A stretch of DNA of 64,000 bases from HyVt-477 sp965224605 (GCA_965224605.1 CBDCZP010000002.1:1-64000); one strand, 5' to 3'. Positions 16,929 to 27,058 are shown, numbered from the stretch's first letter. Made by a program: numbers and translations. Notes: generated by a model from the sequence alone, not told the origin.

Positions 16929-17403
16929 TTCTTCACAGGCTACCGTGTTTTGCGACATCATCATCTATATGGTGGAGCTTCTTGGGTAAAGGTGTTGATA
17001 ACAGTTCCAGTCATCTAGGCGAAAATCTATTCGGACATACTCGTTACAAATACAGTTTACTGTCTTGAACCTAGACATCCTCAGTAGGTCGTCATGACTC
17101 CTATGACCAGCTTCTTATTCAACCTAGAAAACGTAGTTGACCGCTACTATGTCGCATTAACCCTATGAAAAGATAGTAAAGTTTTGTAGTGTAACCGTTC
17201 ACTAGTTGAGTGATTGCGCTACAGCCTGTAGAGCAATCACTCTACAAGCTGTTCAACTGCGTTTTCTAGGTTCAACTTATTGAGCCGACTAGCGGTATGC
17301 AAAAGCTCATCAAGGATCAACCATAATTCCTTTTTCACATTCCCTATCAGTTCAATAAAATCACTCTACAGCTGTCCCACTGAGGATATAGCTTGAATTA
17401 GCG
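16929..17403. other. Non-coding interval rich in dyad symmetry between convergent genes
   Basis: 475 bp between the 3' ends of the dynamin-like gene and rne. No gene seen. It contains nested palindromes (listed separately at 17119-17275) that could terminate transcription from both sides. Confidence 0.6.
17119..17275. repeat. Nested palindromic element
   Basis: Outer arms: TCAACCTAGAAAACGTAGTTGA at 17119-17140 and its near complement TTCAACTGCGTTTTCTAGGTTCAA at 17252-17275. Inside lies a separate 35-bp almost perfect palindrome at 17208-17242 (GAGTGATTGC arms around GCTACAGCCTGTAG). The arrangement resembles a non-autonomous repeat element or a large cruciform. Confidence 0.6.
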
Positions 17404-20310
17404 CTAAGCTTCTTTCTTGGTCACAACTTCTGTTTCAGAGGTTTTAGTTTCAGGGCCAATTTTTTTCAGGCGTGTTCTTGTTGATTTAGGTGTGTTGGTT
17501 TTTTCTGTTGGGGCAGATTGGACTGATTTTGATTTCTCAATGGTGTCTGTCTTTGCCTTAGTGCTTGCCGTTTTCTTTGCAGTTGCTTTTTTTGATGTAG
17601 CTTTTGGCTTTACCTTCTTAGGAGCATTTGTCGTCCTACTACTCGTGCTTGCTGTGCTAGATTCATCAGGTTTGCTGTTTACAGCGGAAGTGGGCTCATT
17701 TTTGACTTCTGTCTTCTTAGTACTAGTCGGCTTCTTGCCTGTTGTTTTATTTTGGGCAGGTTTTTTACTAGTTTCTTTAGAATTGCTTATATTTCTAGTA
17801 GGCGATTTCTTACTACTTGAAGATTTTTCAGCCGTAGAGGTTTTTGTTTTTTGAGTATTGTCTATCTTCTCTATTGATGTTTTTTTATTCGGTTTCGTTT
17901 TAGCAGGTACCGCAGTCGTAGCAGCGGTAGCTTTAGCAGTTGCCTTGGTGTCAGTAGAACGGCGTTCTTCAGTTTTCGTGGAGGTCTTATTAACCTTTGT
18001 AGCAGGCTTCTTTCTTATCTGAGAGCCTGGTCTTGGAATCGTAATTTCAATAGGGGTCATATCCATTTCATTAGGAATATTAACAGTCACATCTGTTTGA
18101 TTGTCACTTTGCTGATTGTTTTGATTTTTAGGCGTGCGATTAGTACGGCGATTCCTGTTTTGATACTGGTTTCTACGATTATTTCGGGTAGGCTTATCTT
18201 GTGTCGATGCAGCATTATCTGTCGTCTTTGTGTTGTTGCTTGTTGTAGCACTGTCTTTACTTACCACTACTTTTTCAGGATTTTTGGTATTCCTGGGCGT
18301 AGTCTTTTGTTGGCTAGGCTGTTTTTTGGTGTTCGCTTGATCTTGGTTATTTTGCCTGTTTTTATTCGGGTTACTGTTCTTTCTTGTGTTTTGTTTTCTG
18401 TTCGGATTGTTTTGATTAGACGGTTGACGCTTATTTTGTGGTTGACGCCTTCTATTGTTTTGGTTCCGGTTATTATTGTTATTGTTATTGCGAGAAGTAT
18501 TTCGTTTGTTAGCAGATGAAGAGGATTGCTGTTTTTTTACAGGAGTTTGTTCGCTGCTCTCTTCATTGTCCTTAACCTGTTGTTTATTTTCAGCACCAAA
18601 AAAAGAGGTAAAGACGCGACGTATAAAGCCCTTATTTTCACTGTTATCAGTGGTGATGGAGACTTTAGGTGATTCTGGCGCAATATGCACAGGTACAGGC
18701 ACAGGCATGTCAGGGATAACTTGCTTCACCGCAGGAGTTTCAGTTTTTATAGCAATGGGATCTGTTTTAGCCTTAAGCGCTTCATCTTCATCGGCTTGCG
18801 CTATTTGTTCATAGCTAGATATCGGTTCCGCTTTGCCATCTTGTGTTCTAACGCGCTGGATATCATAATGTGGGGTATCCATGTGCGGATTAGGTAATAT
18901 AACAATGTTGAGGTTATGACGCGTTTGTAGTTGGGTTATAGCATCGCGTTTCTCATTCAATAAGAAGCTAGCAACCTGAATCGGTACCTGAGCTGTTACT
19001 TGATGCGTCATGTTCTTCATGGCTTCATCCTGGATGAGGCGCAGAATCGACAAGGCTAGAGATTCGACGCTACGAAATGAACCATGTCCGCTACATCTTG
19101 GACAAACGATTTGGCTGGCTTCACCAAGGGAAGGACGTAGCCGTTGACGTGACATTTCTAATAAGCCAAAGCGTGAGATGCGACCAATCTGGACACGTGC
19201 TCTGTCAATTTTTAAATTGTCACGTAAGCGTTTTTCAACACCTCGCTGGTTCTTATTGGGCATCATGTCGATGAAATCAATCACCACAAGACCGCCTAAA
19301 TCCCGCAACCGCAGTTGTCGGGCAACTTCATCGGCTGCTTCCAGGTTAGTGTTGTAGGCTGTTTCTTCAATGTCACTGCCCTTGGTGGCGCGAGCAGAGT
19401 TAACATCAATAGAGATGAGGGCTTCAGTGTGATCAATAACGATTGCACCGCCCGATTGTAAAGTCACCTCGCGTTGGAAGGCGGACTCAATTTGATGCTC
19501 GACCTGATAACGACTGAATAGGGTAGCGCTGTTATCAGAGTAGTGTTTTAGCTTTGACAAGTTATGTGGCATGACTGCCTTTACAAAGTCACGAGCCTGA
19601 TTATAAATGATTTCTTTATCAAAGATGATCTCGCCAATGTCAGGACGAAAATAATCGCGCAACGTCCGGATGATGAGATTGCTTTCTTGATAGAGAAGTG
19701 TAGGGGCAGGATGGTTTTTATACGCATACTGGATGGCCTTCCACAGCATCTTCAAGTAGTCCAAATCCCATGATAATTCTTCCAGCTCGCGGCCGAGTCC
19801 AGCCGTGCGTACAATAGCGCCGCCGTTTTCAATGTCGAGTTCCTTCAGGATTTGCTTAATACGATGGCGGTCTTCACCTTCAATTCGTCGTGAAACTCCA
19901 CCTGCTCGTGGATTGTTTGGCATAAGCACCAAGAATCGTCCAGCCAGACTAATGAAGGTGGTTAGACTAGCGCCTTTATTACCCCGTTCCTCTTTCTCAA
20001 CTTGTACCAGAACTTCCTGCCCTTCTTTAAGAACATCTTTTATAGCGGGGCGGCCTTTAATGTCCTTGGTTGAACTCCAATATTCTTTGGAAACTTCCTT
20101 GAAAGGGAGGAAGCCATGGCGTTCAGCACCATAGTTTATAAACGCCGCATTAAGGCTAGGCTCAACGCGGGTTATTGTGCCTTTGTATATATTGGATTTC
20201 TTTTGTACCTGATTGGTGTGTTCGATATCAAGGTCGTAAAGGTATTGTCCCTCGACCATCGCAACTCTGATTTCTTCACGTTCAGTTGCGTTAATTAGTA
20301 TTCGTTTCAT
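17404..20310 (-). CDS. rne: Ribonuclease E
   Basis: 968 residues. Endoribonuclease that starts mRNA decay and matures rRNA and tRNA. The catalytic half (about 1-520) has the S1 RNA-binding domain (IYKGTITRVEPSLNAAFINYGAERHGFLP), DNase I-like active-site Asp motifs SIDVNSARATKG and VVIDFIDMMPNKNQRGVE, and the Zn-link CPRCSGHG, all at positions close to E. coli RNase E. The C-terminal half (about 530-968) is disordered, first Asn/Arg/Gln-rich, then Lys/Thr/Ser-rich; it is the expected degradosome scaffold but I could not pick out binding microdomains. Divergent from rluC, as in enterics. Confidence 0.96.
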   Translation of the reverse strand: MKRILINATEREEIRVAMVEGQYLYDLDIEHTNQVQKKSNIYKGTITRVEPSLNAAFINYGAERHGFLPFKEVSKEYWSSTKDIKGRPAIKDVLKEGQEVLVQVEKEERGNKGASLTTFISLAGRFLVLMPNNPRAGGVSRRIEGEDRHRIKQILKELDIENGGAIVRTAGLGRELEELSWDLDYLKMLWKAIQYAYKNHPAPTLLYQESNLIIRTLRDYFRPDIGEIIFDKEIIYNQARDFVKAVMPHNLSKLKHYSDNSATLFSRYQVEHQIESAFQREVTLQSGGAIVIDHTEALISIDVNSARATKGSDIEETAYNTNLEAADEVARQLRLRDLGGLVVIDFIDMMPNKNQRGVEKRLRDNLKIDRARVQIGRISRFGLLEMSRQRLRPSLGEASQIVCPRCSGHGSFRSVESLALSILRLIQDEAMKNMTHQVTAQVPIQVASFLLNEKRDAITQLQTRHNLNIVILPNPHMDTPHYDIQRVRTQDGKAEPISSYEQIAQADEDEALKAKTDPIAIKTETPAVKQVIPDMPVPVPVHIAPESPKVSITTDNSENKGFIRRVFTSFFGAENKQQVKDNEESSEQTPVKKQQSSSSANKRNTSRNNNNNNNRNQNNRRRQPQNKRQPSNQNNPNRKQNTRKNSNPNKNRQNNQDQANTKKQPSQQKTTPRNTKNPEKVVVSKDSATTSNNTKTTDNAASTQDKPTRNNRRNQYQNRNRRTNRTPKNQNNQQSDNQTDVTVNIPNEMDMTPIEITIPRPGSQIRKKPATKVNKTSTKTEERRSTDTKATAKATAATTAVPAKTKPNKKTSIEKIDNTQKTKTSTAEKSSSSKKSPTRNISNSKETSKKPAQNKTTGKKPTSTKKTEVKNEPTSAVNSKPDESSTASTSSRTTNAPKKVKPKATSKKATAKKTASTKAKTDTIEKSKSVQSAPTEKTNTPKSTRTRLKKIGPETKTSETEVVTKKEA

Positions 20311-21203
20311 TTGACTATTGTCCTGTCTGTATAGTCGGTCATGCTGACCCAGGTCAATGTGTTGGATGTATATTTAGTGGATAATGATGAGATTGGCAAA
20401 TCTAAAAATGCCATCTCATTGATTATGTTAAATATTTCTAGGCATTTAAAAAGAAGTTCGCCAGAAACGGCGTTGTAACAGGAGAAATTAGCGTTTATGT
20501 GACTTAATATTTATAAAAGCCAAGTATTAATTAGCTGTGCTTCTGTATTCAGTTCCACACAGTAGAGTGGTTTTAATAATACAAATCTCGCGTTCTTATC
20601 TATTTCGTAGGTAATTAAGACCTTGCCATCTGCGCCATCCACATACTTAAGGTTTGCTTTAGTGCGCTTTTAAAAACGTGTGTTCTTAAAAGATGGGCAA
20701 TGGATATACGTTTAAAGTGTTTTAAACATATATGATGTCAGTTTATCTACAAAAGATAATTAATTTCAGTTAGTTAATAAGAGTGTTACTAATAAAAGTA
20801 TCAACTCTCTAAGTATATCCTGTTCTTCTTTCTAAAGACTAGTATGTCTCAATGCATCATTGACGTTAACTATGTCCTTAAAGTATCCGGTTATCAGCCA
20901 TTCGTGTTTTATTGTTTTTATGGCGATATCCAGCTGTGTATATTTTATCTGCTCCAAATACCTAATATATTTGGATGAAATCTGAATGATGTGAAAAAAC
21001 ACATCACGCACATTCATTAAAATTCATTGTTTTGTACGCTTATCGCACAAATTGTGCGTTAGGCATTAATCTGCTTCGTTTACAAGCGACTTCAAATATA
21101 GCAATTAAGTTAATGACATTCAATCAAATAAACTTAGTAAAGGATAAACTTATCAGGCTTTGCGCAAAATTCTTCGTAGTTCTCTCTAGATGCTGTTAAA
21201 GGT
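20311..21203. other. Long non-coding interval between rne and rluC
   Basis: 893 bp. In related bacteria the rne side carries a long 5' leader used for autoregulation by RNase E; the length fits, but I could not derive the structure by eye. No convincing gene: a 61-codon minus-strand frame at 20832-21017 lacks a ribosome site. The strongly AT-rich stretch at about 20690-20820 is a likely promoter area. Confidence 0.5.
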
Positions 21204-22175
21204 ATGATGTTCATTATGGATGAAACGAATACAAAATTTCAGAAAGTTAGCTTTGTTACCGTCACAGAACAAAGTGATGGGCAGCGTATTGATAACTTTT
21301 TGATGAGGGAGCTAGATGGAGTGCCTCGATCTTATATCTACAAGATTCTTCGTAAAGGTGAGGTGCGCGTTGATAAAAAACGCGTTAAACCAAAACGTAA
21401 ATTGGTACTAGATGAGATTGTGCGTATCCCACCGATGCGAATCGAAGAGAAAAAAGAAAAGCCTGTTGCTAATGAGCGATTACTCAAGCAAGTTGAAGCA
21501 GCCATTCTTCAAGAAGATGACGATATTATTTTAATCAATAAGCCGGCTGGCTTGCCGGTACATGGGGGTAGCGGGTTTCAGCTAGGGTTGATCGAAGTGT
21601 TTAGACAGTTGCGACCTGATATGCCCTATGTAGAACTCGCTCATCGATTGGATAAGGATACTAGTGGCGTTATTATTCTGGCTAAAACACGTCAAGCTTT
21701 ACAAGCCTTGCATCAGCTATTTAAGCAGAGTGGTATTGATAAACGATATCTGACGTTGGTGGCAGGGAAATGGCAAGGAGGGGAACAGCGTATTGAAAAT
21801 GAACTATCAAGAACCTCTGGTATACGTGAAAAAATAAAAGTAACGCAGCACACTGAGGGGAGCAAACGAGCGGAAAGTATCTTTAAACCCAGACAGCATT
21901 TTACCGATTTAACGTTAATGGAAGTTAAGCTGTTAACAGGTCGAATGCATCAAATACGTACACAATTAGCGCACTTGCGTATGCCGGTCATTGGTGATGA
22001 CCGCTATGGTGATTTTCCTTTAAATAGACATTATAAAAAAACCATCGGGCTAAAACGATTATTCTTGCATGCTTTTTATGTGGACTTTGTACTTGAATTC
22101 TCAGGTCAGCGTTACCATCTTGAAATACCATTAGCGGATGATCTGCAACAATCCTTGAAGGCTATATCCAAATAA
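21204..22175 (+). CDS. rluC: 23S rRNA pseudouridine synthase RluC
   Basis: 323 residues. N-terminal S4 RNA-binding domain (QRIDNFLMRELDGVPRSYIYKILRKGEVRVDKKRVKP), then the RluA-family catalytic domain with HRLDKDTSGV carrying the catalytic Asp, and MEVKLLTGRMHQIRTQLAH. RluC modifies U955, U2504 and U2580 of E. coli 23S rRNA; assignment rests on the S4 domain, length and position opposite rne. The start is uncertain among ATGs at 21204, 21207 and 21216. First gene of a run with the HAD phosphatase and sppA. Confidence 0.92.
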   Translation: MMFIMDETNTKFQKVSFVTVTEQSDGQRIDNFLMRELDGVPRSYIYKILRKGEVRVDKKRVKPKRKLVLDEIVRIPPMRIEEKKEKPVANERLLKQVEAAILQEDDDIILINKPAGLPVHGGSGFQLGLIEVFRQLRPDMPYVELAHRLDKDTSGVIILAKTRQALQALHQLFKQSGIDKRYLTLVAGKWQGGEQRIENELSRTSGIREKIKVTQHTEGSKRAESIFKPRQHFTDLTLMEVKLLTGRMHQIRTQLAHLRMPVIGDDRYGDFPLNRHYKKTIGLKRLFLHAFYVDFVLEFSGQRYHLEIPLADDLQQSLKAISK

Positions 22176-22178
22176 CCC

Positions 22179-22841
22179 ATGAACAATAAGTACCAATTAC
22201 TGATATTTGACTGGGACGGTACTTTAATGGATTCCGCTCAACATATTACAAGCTGCATGCGTGCAGCAATTGACGAGTTAGCCGCTGAGCCAAGAAGTAA
22301 CGAGCAAATCAGAAATATCATAGGGCTTGGATTAGAAGAAGCTATCCTTGCGTTGTATTCCGATGCTGATACTGTATTCATTCAGCAAATTGCGGAGTCA
22401 TTTAGAGAGCATTTTCTCTTTAAAGATAAAACCCCCAGTCCTTTGTTTGAGGGTGCTGGTGAGGTATTGGAAGGCTTGAAATCGGTAGGTTACCAGCTCG
22501 CCATCGCTACCGGTAAATCTCGACGAGGTTTAGATAAAGTCTTAGCTGATACTGGCTTTGAAGCTTTCTTTCCAGTGACTCGTTGTGCCGATGAGACCTT
22601 TTCCAAGCCACACCCGCAAATGTTATACGAACTCTTAACGGACTATAATATAACAGCAGAAGATGCCATTATGATTGGCGATAGTGAATATGATTTACAG
22701 ATGGCAAATAATGCCAAAATGGATGCTCTTGCGGTGAGCTATGGCGTCCACGATGCCTCACGATTATTAGCACAGCAACCTTTAGCATGTGTCGATAATG
22801 TAACAGAAATACTTAATTGGATTAATAACAGTCAGGTTTGA
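22179..22841 (+). CDS. HAD-family phosphatase, phosphoglycolate phosphatase-like
   Basis: 220 residues. HAD motif I DWDGTLMDS (nucleophile Asp), motif II in ATGKSRRGLDKVL, motif III Lys in SKPHPQM and motif IV MIGDSEYDLQMA. An alpha-helical cap lies between motifs I and II (subclass I), as in Gph. The substrate cannot be read from sequence. It sits 3 nt after rluC and 2 nt before sppA, a conserved gammaproteobacterial trio. Confidence 0.88.
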   Translation: MNNKYQLLIFDWDGTLMDSAQHITSCMRAAIDELAAEPRSNEQIRNIIGLGLEEAILALYSDADTVFIQQIAESFREHFLFKDKTPSPLFEGAGEVLEGLKSVGYQLAIATGKSRRGLDKVLADTGFEAFFPVTRCADETFSKPHPQMLYELLTDYNITAEDAIMIGDSEYDLQMANNAKMDALAVSYGVHDASRLLAQQPLACVDNVTEILNWINNSQV

Positions 22842-22843
22842 AT

Positions 22844-23791
22844 ATGAGTGACGCTGAAAATAACGCAATAAAAGCATTAGAAAAAGTAGCCCTAGAAGGT
22901 ATTCAAGAGCAGCGGCGCACACGACGCTGGGGTATCTTTTTTAAAATAGCTTTTCTGGTTTGGGGCATATTGCTTCTAGTTGGATTTATCGGCTCCATCG
23001 CCAGCCAGGGAAAAATATTAACTTCTGCAAAGGAATTTACTGCGGTTGTAGATGTGAAAGGTGTCATCATGGATGGCTCTGATGCAGGCTTCACCTCTGT
23101 TGCCAGTGCCTTAAAAGATGCTTTTGAGGATTCTCGTACCAAAGGGGTTGTGCTGCGCATAAATAGCCCTGGTGGTAGTGCTGTGCAATCAGCAATGATT
23201 TATGACGAAGTTAAACGTCTAAAAAAAGAATATGCGGATATTCCTGTTTACGCAGTGATTCAAGATGTGGGTGCATCTGGCGGGTATTTTATTGCAGCTT
23301 CAGCTGATGAGATTTATGCCAATCGTTCAAGTATTGTCGGCTCTATAGGTGTTCGTTTGGATAGTTATGGTGTGGTAGAGGCTGCCAAAAAATTGGGTAT
23401 TGAAAGTAGGCTGGTCACTGCGGGTGATCATAAGGCGATTCTGGATCCCTTTCAGCCATTATCTGAGGTTGAGCAACAGCATTTAAAGAAAATGTTGGAA
23501 AGTACACATAAAGAGTTTATAAATTCAGTTAGGGAAGGTCGTGGCGATAGATTAAAAGAGAACCCTGATACGTTTAGTGGTTTATTCTGGACAGGGAGTG
23601 GTGCAAAAGAACAAGGCTTAGTTGATGGTTTTATGACGACAAGTCAAGTAGCACGAGAATTAATCAAAGCAGAAGAGTTGGTTAGCTTCACTCGGGAGAA
23701 AACCCTCTTGGATAAATTGTCCGGAAAAGTAGGAGCCAGTTTAAGCCAGTTATTATTAGGGGCTAAGATGACACAAGGTTTTCAATATTAG
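22844..23791 (+). CDS. sppA: Signal peptide peptidase SppA, S49 family (short form)
   Basis: 315 residues from ATG 22844. One N-terminal transmembrane helix (about residues 29-50). S49 protease domain with the nucleophile Ser in VGASGGYFIAASADEI and the general-base Lys probably in GDHKAILDPF. The length fits the single-domain SppA form rather than the 67-kDa E. coli protein. It degrades signal peptides in the inner membrane in characterised homologues. Confidence 0.9.
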   Translation: MSDAENNAIKALEKVALEGIQEQRRTRRWGIFFKIAFLVWGILLLVGFIGSIASQGKILTSAKEFTAVVDVKGVIMDGSDAGFTSVASALKDAFEDSRTKGVVLRINSPGGSAVQSAMIYDEVKRLKKEYADIPVYAVIQDVGASGGYFIAASADEIYANRSSIVGSIGVRLDSYGVVEAAKKLGIESRLVTAGDHKAILDPFQPLSEVEQQHLKKMLESTHKEFINSVREGRGDRLKENPDTFSGLFWTGSGAKEQGLVDGFMTTSQVARELIKAEELVSFTREKTLLDKLSGKVGASLSQLLLGAKMTQGFQY

Positions 23792-23868
23792 TATTGATAG
23801 TTCGAACTACTAAGAAAACCACCTACAACTGTACTAAAGTAAGAGATGAAATCAGAATGACAGGGTAG

Positions 23869-23901
23869 GCTCAGGTCGCTGCATAGCAGCATCCTGAGTC
23901 T
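23869..23901. repeat. Hairpin repeat, family 3, diverged copy
   Basis: GGCTCAGG and CCTGAGTC arms enclose CGCTGCATAGCAG. The identical core occurs in the longer hairpin at 62970-63022. It lies between sppA and the solute-binding protein gene. Confidence 0.6.
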
Positions 23902-23961
23902 GACTGAAACAACACAGGTTGTTAGCAGCCAAGTGGAAACGCGCAGAGTCAAGGAAAGTTA

Positions 23962-25350
23962 ATGATACGAATGCTTACGCACGCAACGGCATTGATTTCA
24001 AGAATAACCCGTTTACTGCTATTGGCGACGTGCAGTTTGCTGTCAATCTCTGTATTTGCAGAAGATTCCCAAGACACTCTGAAAAAAACATCGGAGAAGC
24101 AGCAGCTGATTATTGTTTCCTCTTTTCCTGAGAAAATGACAGTTGTTTACGAAGCGGCCTTTGAAGAGAAATACCCTGCTGTGGATGTGGTGCTCATCAA
24201 GAAAAAGACCACCGCTGGTTTAAAATATATTGAAGAAAAAGCAGCAGACTTGTTTTGGGTTTCGGCACCGGATGCCTTTGAAGTCCTGAAAAAGGAAGGC
24301 AATCTACAGGTTTACCGCCCTCGCGTTAAAAATATTCCCAAACGAATTAGTGGCTATCCTGTCAATGAATCCGAAGGTTTCTACAGCGGATTTGCAGCAG
24401 CAGGTTACGGCATTATGTGGAATAAGGAATATCTACAAGCGCATGAGCTACAGCCACCCACTGAATGGATTGACCTGACTCGACCCGAATATCAGGGGCA
24501 TATTGCACTATCGGCTCCATCACGTTCTGGAACGACACATTTAACGGTTGAGGCAATTTTACAATTAAAAGGCTGGCAAAATGGCTGGGCATTAATAAAA
24601 GCCATTGCAGCCAACGCTAAAGTGATCACGCAAAAAAGTTCGGATGTTCCTAAAGGTGTTATTTCAGGTGAATTTGGTATTGGTATCGTCATTGATTACT
24701 ATGGTTTGACGGCCAAAGCCAGTGGCTTACCTATTGAATTTTCCTATCCATCAGCTACTGTTTTCGTACCCTCTGGCATAGCTGTTTTAAAAAAATCACC
24801 ACAACCGGATTTAGCCAAAGCATTCATTGATTTCATTTTGTCAGCCAAGGGACAGCAATTACTTTTGCACCCTGATATAAGCCGTTTACCGGTTTCACCC
24901 GAAGCCTATCAGTCCGATAGCATCCCGATAGATTATCCCCAACCCTTCAGCGCAAAATCACTGGGCTCGCAAACGGCTTTCGACGTACAAAAAAGTCGGC
25001 TGCGTTACAATCTGGTGAATTCACTGTTTGATGTCATGATCACTTATCGTTTAGATGAACTAAAAACTGCGGTGTTGTCGCTACACAAAGCGGAGAAAAC
25101 AATACTGCTTTCTCAATCAAGATCACAACATATTGCCGGTGCATTAGTTCGCGGGAGGGATTTGATAAATTATTTACCCATCGAGGAGTTGACTAGTTAC
25201 GATCCGGGTTTTACGAAAAAATTCAGGAAAAAACGAAAGAAAGCCACCGATGTTATTACGGGTGAGCAAGGTGAAATAGAGCAGCGCTGGGATACGCTGA
25301 TACTTAAAAAGTACCAACAGGCTAAGCAAACGGTAGAAACAAGCTTGTAG
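23962..25350 (+). CDS. ABC-type solute-binding protein
   Basis: 462 residues. Signal peptide ending SISVFA-ED (about residue 33). A periplasmic-binding fold of the iron/putrescine/phosphoglycerate type: LIIVSSFPEKMTVVYEAAFEEKYPAVDV, ADLFWVSAPDAFEVLKKEG, GYGIMWNKEYL, IALSAPSRSGTTHLTVEAIL and AKAFIDFILSAKGQQLL. A C-terminal extension of about 130 residues after the lobe is Arg/Lys-rich near its end (KKFRKKRKKA). No permease or ATPase gene is nearby, so it may be an orphan binding protein or a signalling partner. The ligand is unknown. Confidence 0.82.
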   Translation: MIRMLTHATALISRITRLLLLATCSLLSISVFAEDSQDTLKKTSEKQQLIIVSSFPEKMTVVYEAAFEEKYPAVDVVLIKKKTTAGLKYIEEKAADLFWVSAPDAFEVLKKEGNLQVYRPRVKNIPKRISGYPVNESEGFYSGFAAAGYGIMWNKEYLQAHELQPPTEWIDLTRPEYQGHIALSAPSRSGTTHLTVEAILQLKGWQNGWALIKAIAANAKVITQKSSDVPKGVISGEFGIGIVIDYYGLTAKASGLPIEFSYPSATVFVPSGIAVLKKSPQPDLAKAFIDFILSAKGQQLLLHPDISRLPVSPEAYQSDSIPIDYPQPFSAKSLGSQTAFDVQKSRLRYNLVNSLFDVMITYRLDELKTAVLSLHKAEKTILLSQSRSQHIAGALVRGRDLINYLPIEELTSYDPGFTKKFRKKRKKATDVITGEQGEIEQRWDTLILKKYQQAKQTVETSL

Positions 25351-25358
25351 GGTTTCAG

Positions 25359-25504
25359 GGCTGTTCAATGCTAGTTTTTCATAAAATAAATAGCCAGTTA
25401 GCATTTTTGGTAGTCGGATAAGAACGCCATCCGACAAATACTCTTAATTTAACATCTTGTCGGATGGCGTTCCTTATCCGACCTACCCATCATATTGAAC
25501 AGCC
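25359..25504. repeat. MITE-like element carrying the family 2 palindrome
   Basis: A 146-bp unit with 11-bp perfect inverted ends, GGCTGTTCAAT at 25359-25369 and ATTGAACAGCC at 25494-25504. Inside is a long hairpin: GTCGGATAAGAACGCCATCC (from 25413) pairs with the complementary arm ending near 25485. The inner motif recurs at 42111-42141. It sits between two convergent genes and could act as a bidirectional terminator. Confidence 0.7.
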
Positions 25505-25528
25505 ATGATAAGGGTGTGGAGTGCAAGA

Positions 25529-27058
25529 TTACTTCTTCTGCAATACTTCTTTTAGGCTGATATCGCCATTTTTAACAACCGATGTTCTGCTTTTATCTTG
25601 ACCTTTTTGTTGAATAGCTTGCAGACTTTTCAGTCGGGTATCAATTCCACTTTCCAGAGTAAGGACAAACTGTGGATTGGTCTGTAATACAGATTCAACC
25701 GCATTACTTTGCAATATAGCAAGTTGCGTGTCTTCTGCGGCATAGGCATTGATTTTGCTTTCATCGTGGCGAATCATCGAAACAAGACCGACCAGTTCAC
25801 CCGGATAGGCGCTGCCTACATTTCGCTCTTTTCCTTGATGGTCATAGGTCAATTTTCTTACCTTGCCTGTCAAAATGACATACAGGCCCTCACATTCCTG
25901 ATTAATAGTTATAAATTGCTCACCTTTTCCGAACCGCTGTACTAGAGCCGCATCAGTGAGCCTTTCCAGTTCATCTCTGGAAAGAGAAAAGGAACTCAGC
26001 TCTAGTAGTTTGTCTATGAGTTGTTTCTTGTCAATACTGTCGTCTATCCCATGATCCATTTCTGATGCAGGTGCTTGGTATTGTAAATAATCCTCAAACG
26101 GAAAGACAATGCCGTGACGTTTGGCTGCATACCAAGCGCGCGTCAGGTAGGCATCATAAATAGCATCGTAATCGGCGTAGTCATCAAAATACAATAATGC
26201 CTGATAGGCACCGGCATCATCGGCTAGTTCTTTGATAAGAATTTTCGGTGGAGGGGTTGCAAGCACACCTGGAGTGCTTTTGGCGGCTTCCAGCAAAGCG
26301 CTGCGCACCTGATTAGGAGGATGATCTTCGCTGAATTTAATGGTGATACGTTCCATATGTATTTTACTGGGACGACTTAAATTGTAAAACGTATCACGAG
26401 CCAGCATGGAGTTAGGAATCACGAGCGAATCATCTTCGAAAGTTCTGAGGGTAACCGAATGCCAATTTATTGCCGTTACCTGACCGGTAACCTCACCTGT
26501 TTTCAGCCAATCACCTACTTGGAACTGACGTGCAGAGATTAAGGTAATCCCAGCAAACAGGCTTCCTAATGTATCTTGCAATGCCAGCCCCAGTACAATG
26601 GATCCCACGCCCAGTGCCGCCAGCATCTGTCCTAGGTCAACCTCCCAAATGCTGGACACAACCAGCGCAACCCCCAGTAAAATAAAGAACAGACGGGCAA
26701 TATTGAGTACTAATGTAGGGACACGGCTTTGCCAGGAGTCATCATTCTTTGCTTGCCCTTGCCAGAACAGGTTAAAACTGGAGACGACCAGATAGATCAA
26801 GCTGATCCAAAAAATAGAGGCGATAATTTTTATTAAAATCACATCATGGTCAAGACCCACGACATAATTTAATAACAGATAAATAACCAGACTGGGCAGC
26901 ACAAAGTATTGAGCATTAGCAAGAAAAGCCTGACGGTTATTTTGGTGACCTTCAATACGGTAAAGCATTTCACCGAACAAGATCATTAAAAAAGGGAAGC
27001 CGATTAATAGGCCAATTCCCCAAGCTAACCACGTTTCATTCCCTAACCACTCTAGCAT
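25529..27058 (-). CDS. MscS-family mechanosensitive channel with C-terminal cyclic-nucleotide-binding domain
   Basis: 509 residues. Four or more N-terminal membrane helices, the MscS pore/beta region (VGSIVLGLALQDTLGSLFAGITLISARQFQVGDWLKTGEVTGQVTAINWHSVTLRT) and the cytoplasmic vestibule. About residues 350-470 form a cNMP-binding domain (FGKGEQFITINQECEGLYVILTGKVRKLTY ... PGELVGLVSMI). In my alignment the phosphate-binding cassette keeps GEL but the usual Arg of RSAT/RTAT is not present (ESKINAYA), so ligand binding may be altered. The gene starts 4 nt after the stop of the cyclase-homology gene, so they are co-transcribed. Confidence 0.9.
   Translation of the reverse strand: MLEWLGNETWLAWGIGLLIGFPFLMILFGEMLYRIEGHQNNRQAFLANAQYFVLPSLVIYLLLNYVVGLDHDVILIKIIASIFWISLIYLVVSSFNLFWQGQAKNDDSWQSRVPTLVLNIARLFFILLGVALVVSSIWEVDLGQMLAALGVGSIVLGLALQDTLGSLFAGITLISARQFQVGDWLKTGEVTGQVTAINWHSVTLRTFEDDSLVIPNSMLARDTFYNLSRPSKIHMERITIKFSEDHPPNQVRSALLEAAKSTPGVLATPPPKILIKELADDAGAYQALLYFDDYADYDAIYDAYLTRAWYAAKRHGIVFPFEDYLQYQAPASEMDHGIDDSIDKKQLIDKLLELSSFSLSRDELERLTDAALVQRFGKGEQFITINQECEGLYVILTGKVRKLTYDHQGKERNVGSAYPGELVGLVSMIRHDESKINAYAAEDTQLAILQSNAVESVLQTNPQFVLTLESGIDTRLKSLQAIQQKGQDKSRTSVVKNGDISLKEVLQKK

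Noticed and set aside
20832..21017. 61-codon minus-strand ORF in the rne-rluC gap
   Set aside because: No ribosome-binding site, AT-rich background and no recognisable family; chance frame is more likely, though not excluded.
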